DNA of 53,685 bases from NCBI RefSeq assembly GCF_000173415.1, contig NZ_ABXW01000005.1:1-53685 (forward strand), read 5' to 3'. Below, one piece after another: positions 19,477-29,510 of this stretch. Each line of letters opens with the position of its first letter. Position 1 is the first letter of the stretch. Source of the DNA: Providencia alcalifaciens DSM 30120 (GTDB taxonomy: Bacteria > Pseudomonadota > Gammaproteobacteria > Enterobacterales > Enterobacteriaceae). The translations under genes were made by a program, and so were the position numbers. The notes below the pieces were generated by a model. The model had not been told where the DNA came from. It worked only from the letters and a program-made list of their open reading frames with translations, and did no database searches.

Positions 19477-22017
19477 GTGAAGTTCGTAAAATATTTTTTA
19501 ATTCTGGTTTTCTGTTGCATTTTTTTGGGAAGCGCCTCGATTTATGGCATGTATAAATATGTCGAAGGTGAGCTACCTGACGTTGCAACAATGAAAGACA
19601 TTCGTCTGCAAACGCCAATGCAGGTATTCAGTGCAGATAATGAACTGATCGCCCAATATGGTGAGAAACGTCGTATTCCATTACCATTAGCTGACATTCC
19701 TCCGATGTTGGTGCATGCGTTTATTGCCACTGAAGATAGCCGTTTCTATGAGCACCATGGCATTGACCCAATTGGTATTTTCCGCGCGGTGACTGTGATG
19801 GCCTCATCGGGTCATGCATCCCAAGGCGCGAGTACAATTACTCAGCAGCTGGCGAGAAATTTCTATTTAAGTCCAGAAAAAACGCTAATGCGTAAAGCCA
19901 AAGAGGCATTTCTGGCAATTCGTATTGAACAATTGTTTACCAAAGATGAAATTATGGAGCTGTACCTAAATAAAATTTATTTAGGTAACCGAGCCTATGG
20001 GGTGGGGGCAGCCGCTTATGTTTATTTTGGTAAAACCGTAAATGAATTGACGCTGAGTGAAATGGCGATGATTGCTGGTTTGCCAAAAGCGCCATCAACA
20101 TTTAACCCACTTTATTCTTATGAACGCGCGGTAAACCGTCGTAACGTCGTGCTGATGCGAATGTTAGAAGAGAAATACATTACGCAAGACCAGTATGAAC
20201 AAGCGAAGAGTGAGAAAATTGTTGCTTCTTATCATGCACCTAAAGTGGATTTTTCAGCGCCTTATTTAGCGGAAATGGCACGTCAAACCATGTATGAAAA
20301 ATATGGTGAAGATGCTTATACCGATGGCTACAAGGTGTATACCACGGTTGTGCGTAAAGACCAGTTAGCGGCAACAGAAGCGGTACGTAATAATTTGATA
20401 GATTACGATATTCGCCATGGTTATCGCGGACCTGCTGAAGTGCTCTGGAGCGGAAGCCAAACCGCGTGGGATAAAGAACAAATCATAGAAAAACTGAAAA
20501 AGTTACCCAATTACGGTTCTCTCATTCCTGCGGTGGTCACCGCAGCTACGAATAGCGATGCTAACGTGATGCTGGCCGATGGCTCTGAAATTCAAATCAC
20601 ACTGGCAGGAGTTCGCTGGGCGCGTAAATTTATTTCAGATACTCAGCAAGGTGGCACACCATCTGCGGTGAATAAAGTGGTACAGCCTGGTGAACAAATT
20701 TGGGTTCGTCAGGTAAAAGATAGCTGGTGGTTAGCGCAAGTTCCTGATGTCAATGCGGCGTTTGTTGCGTTGAATCCAAATGATGGTGCGGTGATCGCTC
20801 TTGTGGGTGGTTTTGACTTCAATATGAGTGAATTTAACCGCGTGACGCAATCATTGCGCCAAGTGGGTTCAAACATTAAGCCATTCTTGTATACCGCTGC
20901 AATGGATAAAGGCTTAACGCTTGCTTCGTTACTTAACGATGTACCGATTAGCCGCTGGGATGCGGGAGCTGGTTCAGACTGGCGCCCGAAAAACTCACCG
21001 CCACGCTACGATGGTCCTATCCGCTTGCGTCAAGGCTTAGGTCAGTCGAAAAACGTGGTGATGGTACGTGCGATGCGTGCGATGGGGGTTGACTATGCTG
21101 CGGATTATTTACTCCGTTTTGGTTTCCCGAAAGAGAACATCAACCGTACTGAAGCATTAGCCCTCGGTGCGCCATCATTTACACCAATGCAAATGGTGCG
21201 AGGTTATGCGGTGATGGTAAACGGCGGATACCTTATTGACCCTTACTACATTTTAAAAATTGAGAATCATAATGGTGAAGTGATTTTCGAAGCCAAGCCT
21301 AAAATTGCTTGCCCTGAGTGTACAGATATTCCGGTGATTTATGGTGATACAGCCCGTACGATTGCGCTGAGCGATTCTGAAGGCGATGACACGACGGAAG
21401 AAGTTACCCAGTCGCAGAGCAGCGCGGTGAATCAAGAGCCGACTATGGCGCTCTCTACAACCGCTGAACAGCTTAGCCCAGAAGACAAGTATGCCCCGCA
21501 CGTTATCAGTACACCGCTGGCGTTCTTAATTCGTGATGCCATGGTGACTAATATTTATGGGGAACCAGGTTGGTCGGGTACGGGTTGGCGAGCGGGTCGC
21601 GACCTCGGTGGTCGTCGGGATATCGGCGGAAAAACGGGTACCACGAATAGTTCAAAAGATGCGTGGTTCTCCGGTTATGGTCCTGATATCGTGGCTTCCG
21701 CATGGATTGGCTTTGATGATAACAAGCGCACATTAGGTCGTACGGGGATCAGTGGCGGTGAAGCTGGTGCGAAAAGCGCTCAGCCGATTTGGGATGATTT
21801 TATGAAAGCAGCTCTTGACGGTGTCCCTGTGAAAGTTATGCAGCCGCCAAAAGGGGTCATTTCTGTCTCTATCGATACCCGTACTGGCAAACTGTCATCA
21901 GGCGGACCTTCTCGTAATGAGTACTTCATTGAGGGCACGGAACCAAAAGAGCGCGCAGTTCAAGAAGTGGGTACGATAATTTCAACGGAAAGTGGAGCGA
22001 GCCAAGAGCTATTTTAA
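19477..22017 (+). CDS. mrcA: Penicillin-binding protein 1A
   Basis: 846 residues, a bifunctional class A PBP that polymerises and cross-links peptidoglycan in the periplasm. An N-terminal signal anchor covers residues 4-25. The glycosyltransferase (TG51) follows with the catalytic glutamate at 86 in TEDSRFYEHHG. An OB-like linker leads to the transpeptidase with SNIKPF (catalytic Ser), SKN (QSKNV) and KTGT in order. The GTG start matches E. coli, where the protein also begins KFVKYF. The region after the PBP core (about 620-670) is variable and acidic. A good terminator follows. Confidence 0.97.
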   Translation: MKFVKYFLILVFCCIFLGSASIYGMYKYVEGELPDVATMKDIRLQTPMQVFSADNELIAQYGEKRRIPLPLADIPPMLVHAFIATEDSRFYEHHGIDPIGIFRAVTVMASSGHASQGASTITQQLARNFYLSPEKTLMRKAKEAFLAIRIEQLFTKDEIMELYLNKIYLGNRAYGVGAAAYVYFGKTVNELTLSEMAMIAGLPKAPSTFNPLYSYERAVNRRNVVLMRMLEEKYITQDQYEQAKSEKIVASYHAPKVDFSAPYLAEMARQTMYEKYGEDAYTDGYKVYTTVVRKDQLAATEAVRNNLIDYDIRHGYRGPAEVLWSGSQTAWDKEQIIEKLKKLPNYGSLIPAVVTAATNSDANVMLADGSEIQITLAGVRWARKFISDTQQGGTPSAVNKVVQPGEQIWVRQVKDSWWLAQVPDVNAAFVALNPNDGAVIALVGGFDFNMSEFNRVTQSLRQVGSNIKPFLYTAAMDKGLTLASLLNDVPISRWDAGAGSDWRPKNSPPRYDGPIRLRQGLGQSKNVVMVRAMRAMGVDYAADYLLRFGFPKENINRTEALALGAPSFTPMQMVRGYAVMVNGGYLIDPYYILKIENHNGEVIFEAKPKIACPECTDIPVIYGDTARTIALSDSEGDDTTEEVTQSQSSAVNQEPTMALSTTAEQLSPEDKYAPHVISTPLAFLIRDAMVTNIYGEPGWSGTGWRAGRDLGGRRDIGGKTGTTNSSKDAWFSGYGPDIVASAWIGFDDNKRTLGRTGISGGEAGAKSAQPIWDDFMKAALDGVPVKVMQPPKGVISVSIDTRTGKLSSGGPSRNEYFIEGTEPKERAVQEVGTIISTESGASQELF

Positions 22018-22042
22018 CCCGTTGTCTGATAGGCAAATACAC

Positions 22043-22073
22043 TGCACCCCATTGCCGTTTGGCATGGGGTGCA
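22043..22073. terminator. mrcA/nudE bidirectional terminator
   Basis: TGCACCCCAT and ATGGGGTGCA, extended by TGCC/GGCA, with a small loop. It lies between the mrcA stop and the convergent nudE stop. Confidence 0.75.
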
Positions 22074-22100
22074 ATTGTTTAAGAGGAAATATGTGAGCGG

Positions 22101-22655
22101 TTATTTAGCGTGATTTTTTAGGTAGCGTTCAACGTAGAACAGGGCGCTGATATTGCGGGCTTCATTGAAGTCCGGATGATCGAGGAGCTCCATCATACGT
22201 GCAATTGGCCATCTGACCTGTTGCAGAGGCTCTGGCTCGTCACCCTCAAGTTTTTCGCTAAATAGGTCGTTAGCGATAAGTATGTTCATCTTGCTGGAAA
22301 AGTACGATGGAGACATGGTGAGTTTTGCCAGAGGTGTAATCTGGCGAGCTCCATAACCGATTTCTTCTTTGAGTTCGCGTTGAGCAGCATCGAGAGGGGC
22401 TTCACCAGGGTCAACTGCTCCTTTTGGAAAACCTAACTCATAGTTTTCGATACCAACGGCGTATTCACGGATCAAGATAAGATGGTCATCAATAATTGGA
22501 ACAATAAGAACCGCTTCACGTTTTGCTGGGCGCATTCTTTCATAAACACGTTTTTCACCATTACTGAATTCGAGATCAACAGATTGGATACTGAATAATT
22601 TAGATTGAGCAATGTCTTGAATATTCAGGATTTTTGGTTTTTTTAACTCTGTCAT
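22101..22655 (-). CDS. nudE: ADP compounds hydrolase NudE
   Basis: 184 residues against 186 in E. coli. A cytoplasmic Nudix hydrolase acting on ADP-ribose, NADH and Ap3A. The Nudix box is intact at about residues 79-101 (GAVDPGE...RELKEEIG). It lies between mrcA and igaA as in E. coli, transcribed on the opposite strand from both. The 277 bp to igaA are AT-rich and carry the divergent promoters. Confidence 0.95.
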   Translation of the reverse strand: MTELKKPKILNIQDIAQSKLFSIQSVDLEFSNGEKRVYERMRPAKREAVLIVPIIDDHLILIREYAVGIENYELGFPKGAVDPGEAPLDAAQRELKEEIGYGARQITPLAKLTMSPSYFSSKMNILIANDLFSEKLEGDEPEPLQQVRWPIARMMELLDHPDFNEARNISALFYVERYLKNHAK

Positions 22656-22932
22656 AACAATTTCCGAATCAGATGAATGGGATCCATGAGGGCAAGCTTA
22701 CATTGTCTTTAACTATGACGCATATCAAAAAAAAATGATAGAGATTATAGGGTGGATAAAATGCTGTTAGTATAATCTACTTATGAAAATCACACGGATT
22801 AATAAGTAAAATATTTTATTTACAACATATTGTAAAATAAAACAAAAAATAGAAGAGAATAGGAATTGGCTTATATAGTGATTGGCATTGTGTTGCTATG
22901 CTTTTCAGGTAGGCAATTCTGTTGAGAAAAAA

Positions 22933-24903
22933 ATGCTAAACACCGTCATTATACTGGCTTTGATCATCGCTAGCCTAATTATAATGGTTTCCGTTCTGTT
23001 TTTTCGGCGGGGACGGCGTTCGAGTGTCTATCAAATACCCTCTCTAGCGACACCCGCGTTCAAAAAAATGATTGAGTCTGATTTCCAGACTATTACCCAG
23101 TACCTTAATCACAGCGCCTCAAAGAATCTTCATTCGCCTTCTCAGCCTGCACGGCAAATCAAAAAAAATGCTACCGTTGCAACCATCTGTAATGCTGTTA
23201 CACGATTCAATTTACGCCAAGAGCAAGGTCAAGGTTGGCGTTATTTTATTGATACGATTGAAGTGCAGTTGCCTTCTCAATTAGAACCGTTTTTACAACG
23301 ACAAAATGTCATGGAAATTGTGGAAACGGATCATTTGCCTTTAATTGTGGGGCTCAATAACCACTCTTTGAAAGAATTTAACTATGAGTGGGAAACACCG
23401 TTAGAAGACCAACGCACTCAACCTGAAGCAGCTATTCATGAAGGTGAACCTAACACCATCCAACTGCTGAAAATGCGTAAGGAAAGCAAAGAGGAGCATC
23501 GGTTACACAACTCTTCAGGATGGTTAGGCGCCATCGTTGTCAGTCTCAGCTTTTTTATTGGTTACCTAACGATTATCTCTATTCCTATTTTTCATGGGTG
23601 GGGAGTCACATTCACGGCTGTGGTATTTCTTATCGGGGTATTTTTGTTATTTCGATTACGTCTTTTTCCTAAACCCTATCAAGATGTGCAATGCATCTAT
23701 GGGCAGGCTAAACGGTGGGAACTGTACGGAGAATTAGACAAAAAATATTCATCAACGATTTCGATTGGGGGGGTAGATTTACACTACCCAACGTATTGGC
23801 TTCCCTACCTAAAATATGAACTCGGTCATCCCACGAATATCGATCTCTATTCGACGGGCGAAGTTTTAAAATACGGTCGCTGCCTCTCTATTCATGAAGA
23901 GGAACGTTATTACCCTTATAAACGCTTTAAAAAGAATATACTGATGTTTTTCAGTGCATTGTGTGTTTTAGTGTTAGTGTTCTCTTATCAGTCGATCAGT
24001 TTACCCGTTAAGTTAGGTTTTGCGTGGCTTGAGGGCGCCAAAAAAGTCACTGTTGTCGATCCGTCTGATTTAACATCGCGAAAAATTAGAGTGGGAGATA
24101 CCTTATTAGCCAAGGGTATGGGTATGTGTTATCGCCCGCCTAATTTAAATGATGCAAACCAAGCGCTGTTTGTACCTTTCGATTGTTCTGGTGTGTATTG
24201 GAATAATATTAATCTGATTACAGAGCCGCAATCTGAGGTTGTCAATCGAGCAATTGATTTGCTGAACAGTGTGAAAAATCAATTACATCCAGATAAAGAT
24301 GCCCCAGGAATTAACCCAAGACTACAGCGTGAAATTATGAAATCAGGGATGAATATTATCTTTGATTTTTCAGAAATTGTTTTAAAAACCAATGCATTGT
24401 GTGAACAAAAAGACCATTGTATTAAACTCAAAAGCGCACTGTCTAACTTAGGCGGAAGTGCGGATGATTGGCCTGTATTGGTGAGTAAGGCTTCTTCAGG
24501 TAAATTGAGCGGTGCGCATGTTTTATTACGTGCAGGAAGTGCGGATGCCTTGGAAAACTTAGTTGAAGACACCACATATGATTTTATCAAGAAAGAACTT
24601 GATACCGAAGTCCGCAAACTGAATAGCCCGCCACCAGGTGGTGTGTTGTTGATCAATGATGAAAACCTTCCATTGGTAGATTTAGTGCCAGTGACGACAT
24701 TAAGCGAAATGAACCAAGTTCAGCGATGGAATGAGCTAAAGCGTTTGTCTAGTATTCTGATTAATACGCCATTTGATGTTGAAGGGGTGGTTACGAATAT
24801 TTCGACAGATGCGAATGGCACATTGCAAGTGGTGATTCATGAGCGCTTGGATGAAGATGTTTTATCTGAATATGTTTGTCGTTCAATGCTGGTTTTTTCT
24901 TGA
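22933..24903 (+). CDS. igaA: IgaA/YrfF Rcs inhibitor, frameshifted before the last membrane helix
   Basis: 656 residues from the ATG at 22933 (an in-frame TTG at 22882 is unlikely). IgaA is an inner-membrane protein that restrains the RcsCDB envelope-stress phosphorelay. A first membrane helix is near residues 4-22, two more are around 200-240, one around 340, and a periplasmic domain with paired cysteines (GMCYR..FDCSG) follows. The frame ends abruptly after residues MLVFS at a T6 tract (24893-24898). The missing last helix and cytoplasmic tail are encoded in another frame to 25031. With seven T the protein would be about 700 residues, close to E. coli's 711. This is a true mutation or a sequencing error. 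Confidence 0.88.
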   Translation: MLNTVIILALIIASLIIMVSVLFFRRGRRSSVYQIPSLATPAFKKMIESDFQTITQYLNHSASKNLHSPSQPARQIKKNATVATICNAVTRFNLRQEQGQGWRYFIDTIEVQLPSQLEPFLQRQNVMEIVETDHLPLIVGLNNHSLKEFNYEWETPLEDQRTQPEAAIHEGEPNTIQLLKMRKESKEEHRLHNSSGWLGAIVVSLSFFIGYLTIISIPIFHGWGVTFTAVVFLIGVFLLFRLRLFPKPYQDVQCIYGQAKRWELYGELDKKYSSTISIGGVDLHYPTYWLPYLKYELGHPTNIDLYSTGEVLKYGRCLSIHEEERYYPYKRFKKNILMFFSALCVLVLVFSYQSISLPVKLGFAWLEGAKKVTVVDPSDLTSRKIRVGDTLLAKGMGMCYRPPNLNDANQALFVPFDCSGVYWNNINLITEPQSEVVNRAIDLLNSVKNQLHPDKDAPGINPRLQREIMKSGMNIIFDFSEIVLKTNALCEQKDHCIKLKSALSNLGGSADDWPVLVSKASSGKLSGAHVLLRAGSADALENLVEDTTYDFIKKELDTEVRKLNSPPPGGVLLINDENLPLVDLVPVTTLSEMNQVQRWNELKRLSSILINTPFDVEGVVTNISTDANGTLQVVIHERLDEDVLSEYVCRSMLVFS

Positions 24904-25031
24904 TCATTTGCACCTTAGTAAATGGAACATTAATTATTATTCGAGTTTTGAATAACAAACGGCGTTTGCGTAAAATCACTGAATATTACGATAAATGCTA
25001 TGAGGCCGATAATCCTTCCGATTCTAGATAG
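24897..25031 (+). pseudogene. igaA: Displaced C-terminus of IgaA
   Basis: Frame shifted relative to the upstream igaA frame. It encodes a hydrophobic helix (FLIICTLVNGTLIIIRV) and a basic tail with RLRKITEYYDKCYE, matching the family's C-terminal helix and the E. coli pattern MKIQAYYESC. It ends at TAG 25029-25031. In E. coli yrfG lies between igaA and hslR; it is absent here. Confidence 0.8.
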
Positions 25032-25098
25032 TATTATCCTTTCCCAATGATGGAGCCTCATTTTGGTTTGGCATTCAAACTAAGTGTGAGGAGGCACC

Positions 25099-25524
25099 AT
25101 GAAGTCGTTATCTACAAAACAAGCGCCTGATGAGCAAGTTCGCCTTGATAAATGGCTATGGGTTGCACGTTTTTATAAAACACGCTCCATTGCCCGTGAG
25201 ATGATTGATGGTGGTAAGGTTCACTATAATGGGCAAAGAAGTAAGCCTGGAAAGATTGTTGAACTCGGCGCGATGATAAAATTGCGACAAGGTAATGACG
25301 AACGGACTATCGAAGTGCTGGAAATCAGCAGCCAACGTAAAGGCGCTCCAGAAGCGCAATTGCTCTACCGTGAAACAGTAGAAAGCCTTAGTCAACGCGA
25401 AAAAATGGCAATGGCACGTAAAATGAATGCACTTACGATGCCACATCCTGACCGACGCCCAGATAAAAAAGAGCGTCGGACTTTGCTAAAATTTAAACAA
25501 ACTAATTCCCATGAATCGTCTTAA
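25099..25524 (+). CDS. hslR: Heat-shock protein 15 (HslR)
   Basis: 141 residues. An S4 RNA-binding domain (about residues 13-75, RLDKWLWVARFYKTRS) is followed by a basic tail. Hsp15 rescues 50S subunits carrying a nascent chain after translation has aborted under heat. A strong GAGGAGG site precedes the ATG. It is 28 bp before hslO, with which it forms the conserved heat-shock pair. Confidence 0.95.
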   Translation: MKSLSTKQAPDEQVRLDKWLWVARFYKTRSIAREMIDGGKVHYNGQRSKPGKIVELGAMIKLRQGNDERTIEVLEISSQRKGAPEAQLLYRETVESLSQREKMAMARKMNALTMPHPDRRPDKKERRTLLKFKQTNSHESS

Positions 25525-25552
25525 TAGACTGCCTGAGTAATAGAGAGAAATT

Positions 25553-26425
25553 ATGGCTAAACAAGACCAACTCCACCGTTTCCTGTTTGAACAGCATGCG
25601 GTACGTGGAGAAATGATTACTGTCGATGAGACTTTTCATCATATTTTAGAAAATCATGATTACCCAGAAGCCGTTAAAATGCTGCTGGGTGAATTACTGG
25701 TAGCGACCAGCTTACTCACTGCAACGTTAAAATTCGATGGTGATATTACCGTTCAAATTCAAGGTGATGGCCCTGTTAAGTTAGCGGTAATTAACGGTAA
25801 TAACTTACAACAAATGCGCGGTGTCGCCCGTGTTGATGGTCCTGTTGTGGCGGGTAGCACATTACAACAAATGATTGGTAATGGGTTTATTGTCATTACA
25901 ATTACACCAAAACAAGGTGAACGTTATCAAGGGATCGTAGCAATTGAAGGCAATAGCATTGAAGAGAGTATTGATGCTTATTTCCGTCAATCAGAGCAGT
26001 TACCTACTCGTTTATTCATCCGTGTTAGTGAACAAGATGGTAAAGCAATCGCGGGTGGAATGCTGCTGCAAGTTCTTCCTGCTGCGGGAGAATCGAGCCA
26101 TGAGTTCTTTGATCACTTAGTGCAACTGACTGCGACTATCAAAGGTAAAGAGCTGAGCGAGTTAGACGTGAAAGAGGTACTGCATCGTCTGTATCATGAA
26201 GAAGATGTCACACTGTATGATCCACAATCTGTTGAGTTTCGTTGCACATGTTCACGTGAGCGTTGCGAAGCTTCGCTAGCGACGTTAACTCATGAAGATG
26301 TTATGGATATTTTGCACAAAGATGGAAAAATTGATATGGAGTGTGAATATTGTGGCTCACACTACGTATTTATTGAATCCGATATCATTGGGTTAAATAA
26401 TGAGCAAAATCAGCAACTTCACTGA
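25553..26425 (+). CDS. hslO: Redox-regulated chaperone Hsp33
   Basis: 290 residues. A cytoplasmic holdase switched on by oxidation. The four zinc-binding cysteines are C231, C233, C264 and C267 in the CxC...CxxC arrangement; an extra cysteine is at 238. A GAGAGAAA-type site precedes the ATG. A strong terminator closes the hslRO operon. Confidence 0.97.
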   Translation: MAKQDQLHRFLFEQHAVRGEMITVDETFHHILENHDYPEAVKMLLGELLVATSLLTATLKFDGDITVQIQGDGPVKLAVINGNNLQQMRGVARVDGPVVAGSTLQQMIGNGFIVITITPKQGERYQGIVAIEGNSIEESIDAYFRQSEQLPTRLFIRVSEQDGKAIAGGMLLQVLPAAGESSHEFFDHLVQLTATIKGKELSELDVKEVLHRLYHEEDVTLYDPQSVEFRCTCSRERCEASLATLTHEDVMDILHKDGKIDMECEYCGSHYVFIESDIIGLNNEQNQQLH

Positions 26426-26454
26426 TACGATTTAGCAACCTAATTATGTGACGA

Positions 26455-26479
26455 GGGTGCAATTTTGCACCCTTTTTTT
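26455..26479 (+). terminator. hslO terminator
   Basis: GGGTGC-AATTTT-GCACCC followed by seven T, 29 bp after the hslO stop. Confidence 0.92.
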
Positions 26480-26628
26480 ATAATTTTAAAGGATTATAAC
26501 GTGCTCTAAGTCTCATTATGAATTAAAAAAAATTATGCTTTTTCAATTCTTTGATAGCTATCGCTGTTAATTAGTCGTAAAGATTTATGATCGTCGGCAG
26601 AATAGCTATGTTTACCAGGAGCAATATA

Positions 26629-28248
26629 ATGAGCGCTAAAAGCATTACCCTGAAGGATCTCGAAAAGTACGGCATTCATGACGTCGCTGAAGTCGTTTAT
26701 AACCCAAGTTATGAGCTGTTATTTCAGGAAGAAACCAAACCAGGTCTAGAAGGTTATGAACGTGGTACCGTCACTACATTAGGTGCTGTTGCTGTTGATA
26801 CCGGTATTTTTACAGGACGTTCCCCAAAAGATAAATATATCGTTCGCGATGATATCACTCGCGATACCGTTTGGTGGGCTGACCAAGGTAAAGGTAAAAA
26901 CGATAACAAGCCAATGAGTCAAGAAGTGTGGAGCAGCTTAAAACACTTAGTGACTGAGCAGTTATCAGGCAAACGTTTGTTTGTTGTTGATGCATTTTGT
27001 GGTGCAAACGCAGACACTCGTTTAAAAGTTCGCTTTATCACTGAAGTTGCGTGGCAAGCTCATTTCGTTAAAAACATGTTTATTCGTCCATCTGATGAAG
27101 AATTAGTTGGCTTCGAACCTGACTTTATTGTGATGAACGGTGCTAAATGCACAAACCCAAATTGGAAAGAACAAGGTCTGAACTCAGAGAACTTTGTTGC
27201 TTTCAACTTAACTGAGCGTATGCAGTTAATCGGCGGTTCTTGGTACGGCGGCGAAATGAAGAAAGGTATGTTCTCTATGATGAACTACTTGCTGCCATTA
27301 AAAGGCATCGCGTCTATGCACTGCTCTGCAAACGTGGGTGAAAAAGGCGACGTTGCCATTTTCTTCGGATTATCTGGTACAGGTAAAACGACACTGTCTA
27401 CCGATCCAAAACGTAAGCTAATTGGTGATGATGAGCACGGTTGGGATGACGACGGCGTATTTAACTTTGAAGGCGGTTGCTACGCGAAGACCATCAACCT
27501 GTCTAAAGAAGCTGAGCCAGACATTTACGGCGCTATCAAACGTGATGCATTGCTGGAAAACGTCATGGTATTGGCAGACGGTTCTGTTGATTTCAATGAT
27601 GGTTCTAAAACTGAGAATACCCGTGTTTCTTATCCAATCTATCATATCGAGAATATCGTTAAGCCTGTGTCTAAAGCGGGTCACGCGACAAAAGTTATCT
27701 TCCTGACGGCGGATGCATTCGGTGTGTTACCACCTGTTTCTCGTTTAACGCCGGAACAAACTCAGTATCACTTCCTCTCTGGTTTTACTGCGAAATTAGC
27801 AGGTACAGAACGTGGTGTAACTGAACCAACGCCAACATTCTCTGCATGTTTCGGTGCGGCGTTCTTATCGTTGCACCCAACTCAATATGCTGAAGTGTTA
27901 GTGAAACGTATGGAAGCAGCAGGAGCGAAAGCTTACTTAGTTAACACTGGTTGGAACGGTACAGGCAAACGTATTTCTATTAAAGATACGCGTGCAATCA
28001 TCGATGCAATCTTAAGTGGTGATATCGAAAAAGCGGATACTATCAAGCTGCCAGTCTTTGATTTAGAAGTCCCAACCGCATTACCGGGCGTGGATACTAA
28101 TATCCTTGACCCACGTAATACTTACGCGGACAAATCTCAGTGGGATGAGAAATCTAAAGATTTAGCCGATCGTTTCGTGAAGAATTTCGATAAGTACACT
28201 GATACCCCAGCAGGTGCAGCACTGGTTAAAGCCGGTCCTAAACTGTAA
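26629..28248 (+). CDS. pckA: Phosphoenolpyruvate carboxykinase (ATP)
   Basis: 539 residues from the ATG at 26629, chosen because AGGAG (26617-26621) lies 7 bases upstream and the length matches E. coli (540); the frame is open to 26587. It converts oxaloacetate and ATP to phosphoenolpyruvate and CO2, the first committed step of gluconeogenesis. The substrate motif [10 protein letters not shown], the kinase P-loop [11 protein letters not shown] and the metal site DDEHGW are intact. With acs in the same window it fits growth on acetate. Confidence 0.97.
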   Translation: MSAKSITLKDLEKYGIHDVAEVVYNPSYELLFQEETKPGLEGYERGTVTTLGAVAVDTGIFTGRSPKDKYIVRDDITRDTVWWADQGKGKNDNKPMSQEVWSSLKHLVTEQLSGKRLFVVDAFCGANADTRLKVRFITEVAWQAHFVKNMFIRPSDEELVGFEPDFIVMNGAKCTNPNWKEQGLNSENFVAFNLTERMQLIGGSWYGGEMKKGMFSMMNYLLPLKGIASMHCSANVGEKGDVAIFFGLSGTGKTTLSTDPKRKLIGDDEHGWDDDGVFNFEGGCYAKTINLSKEAEPDIYGAIKRDALLENVMVLADGSVDFNDGSKTENTRVSYPIYHIENIVKPVSKAGHATKVIFLTADAFGVLPPVSRLTPEQTQYHFLSGFTAKLAGTERGVTEPTPTFSACFGAAFLSLHPTQYAEVLVKRMEAAGAKAYLVNTGWNGTGKRISIKDTRAIIDAILSGDIEKADTIKLPVFDLEVPTALPGVDTNILDPRNTYADKSQWDEKSKDLADRFVKNFDKYTDTPAGAALVKAGPKL

Positions 28249-28265
28249 TAGCGGGCATAGGGTAT

Positions 28266-28297
28266 AAAAAAAGGCTCTACAGTGATGTAGAGCCTTT
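28266..28297. terminator. pckA/yhhW bidirectional terminator
   Basis: AAAGGCTCTACA/TGTAGAGCCTTT, a perfect 12-bp stem around GTGA, preceded by a run of A that gives T on the minus strand for yhhW. Confidence 0.85.
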
Positions 28298-28330
28298 CCC
28301 ATTGGTGTTAGCGTTTACTTACCGGAGGAT

Positions 28331-29029
28331 TTATTCCACAGCGGGTAAGTCAAAGACTAAAATTTCACTCTCTTCATCAGCTTTAATTGTCAGCTGCTTT
28401 TCTTGCCAAATCGCTAAACCATCACTGGTGGTTGCTTTTTGACCATTCACTTCGATATTACCTTTGACGACTTGGATCCAAATAACGCGTTTTTCTGCAA
28501 TGTCATAGGTGCTTTGATCATTAGCAGGGAGCGCCCAACGCCATAGCGTCATATCTTGGTTTACTTTCAATGAGCCATCGCGTGCATCTGGTGATAACAC
28601 CAATTGTTTACCACTTTTTGAGTCAAAACGTTTTTGCTCATAGCGTGGTTCAATGCCGTTTTTATCTGGAATAATCCAAATTTGGTATAAACGTAGTTCT
28701 TTTTCGTTATCAGGATTGTATTCTGAGTGGCGAACTCCTGTTCCCGCACTCATGATTTGGAATTCACCCGCAGGGATCTGCTCCATATTCCCCATGCTAT
28801 CTTTGTGCTCAACGGCACCATCAAGAACATAGGTCAGAATTTCCATATCTTTGTGGGGATGAGTACCAAACCCTTGTCCCGCAGCGATGTAGTCTTCATT
28901 GATGACTCTTAACGCTGAGAAACCCATAAATTTTTCATCGTAATAGTTAGCAAATGAGAACGTGTGCCAACTGTCCAACCAACCGTGGTTTGCGTGTCCA
29001 CGTTCATTTGCTTGGCGTAAATAGATCAT
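28331..29029 (-). CDS. yhhW: Pirin-like quercetin 2,3-dioxygenase YhhW
   Basis: 232 residues, very close to E. coli YhhW (231), a bicupin with quercetinase activity in vitro. Metal ligands His57, His59, His101 and Glu103 are present. The physiological substrate is unknown. AAGGAGATGACTC precedes the ATG. In E. coli yhhW lies near ryhB, and the same holds here: a RyhB homologue is upstream on the same strand. Confidence 0.95.
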   Translation of the reverse strand: MIYLRQANERGHANHGWLDSWHTFSFANYYDEKFMGFSALRVINEDYIAAGQGFGTHPHKDMEILTYVLDGAVEHKDSMGNMEQIPAGEFQIMSAGTGVRHSEYNPDNEKELRLYQIWIIPDKNGIEPRYEQKRFDSKSGKQLVLSPDARDGSLKVNQDMTLWRWALPANDQSTYDIAEKRVIWIQVVKGNIEVNGQKATTSDGLAIWQEKQLTIKADEESEILVFDLPAVE

Positions 29030-29261
29030 TGAGTCATCTCCTTAAAAGCGGATATCCCATTTTCATTGGGCTCTTGCTTAACTTGTTGATGACAGTTTAG
29101 CCAAATTGTAGAAAGAGAAAAGTAGGGGTCATTAACCATAGGATCCAAAAAATTTGAATAAGATTGAGGCGTATCACAATGATTATTTGCCGTATGGAAA
29201 TGAGGGGGTCAGCAGGTTATAGAAAGGTTCAAATAGAGGTGATTTGTAGAAAGTTATAGAT

Positions 29262-29366
29262 AAAAAAATAGCCAGCATTAAGCTGGCTAAAGTAAACACT
29301 GGAAGCAATGTGAGCAATGTCGTACCTCCTACAAGAGACTGACTAAGTTAGTCACCTGCGGAAGAT
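29262..29366 (-). ncRNA. ryhB: RyhB small regulatory RNA
   Basis: Minus strand. The core CGACATTGCTCACATTGC followed by TTCC (29322 down to 29301) is identical to the conserved seed region of E. coli RyhB. It is followed by CAGTGTTTACTTTAGCCAGC and a terminator GCCAGC/GCTGGC with TTTTTTT, again as in RyhB. A small 5' stem-loop (GACTAA/TTAGTC) precedes the core. The 5' end near 29366 is estimated from a -35 TTTACA (29402-29397) and a -10 TTATCA (29379-29374) spaced 17 bp. A 17-of-19 Fur box covers the -10. RyhB acts with Hfq to shut off iron-using proteins and spare iron when Fur is inactive. Confidence 0.93.
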
Positions 29367-29368
29367 GT

Positions 29369-29387
29369 GATAATGATAATAGTTATC
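29369..29387. promoter_or_regulatory. Fur box on the ryhB promoter
   Basis: GATAATGATAATAGTTATC matches the Fur 19-mer consensus at 17 of 19 positions and overlaps the predicted -10 element of ryhB, so iron-loaded Fur should block transcription. Confidence 0.92.
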
Positions 29388-29476
29388 ACTATCGTTTGTA
29401 AAGGGTTATTTTTAACCAATTTTAGATTTATTTAAACCCGCTGCTCAACTAACTGATTTGGTTGAAAATAAATAAT

Positions 29477-29497
29477 ATCCATTATTTTTCAATGGAT
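29477..29497 (-). terminator. Probable yhiN terminator
   Basis: On the minus strand ATCCATT/AATGGAT forms a 7-bp stem followed by ATTATTTATTTTC. Weak but correctly placed 14 bp after the yhiN stop. Confidence 0.5.
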
Positions 29498-29510
29498 TAA
29501 ATAAAATGGG

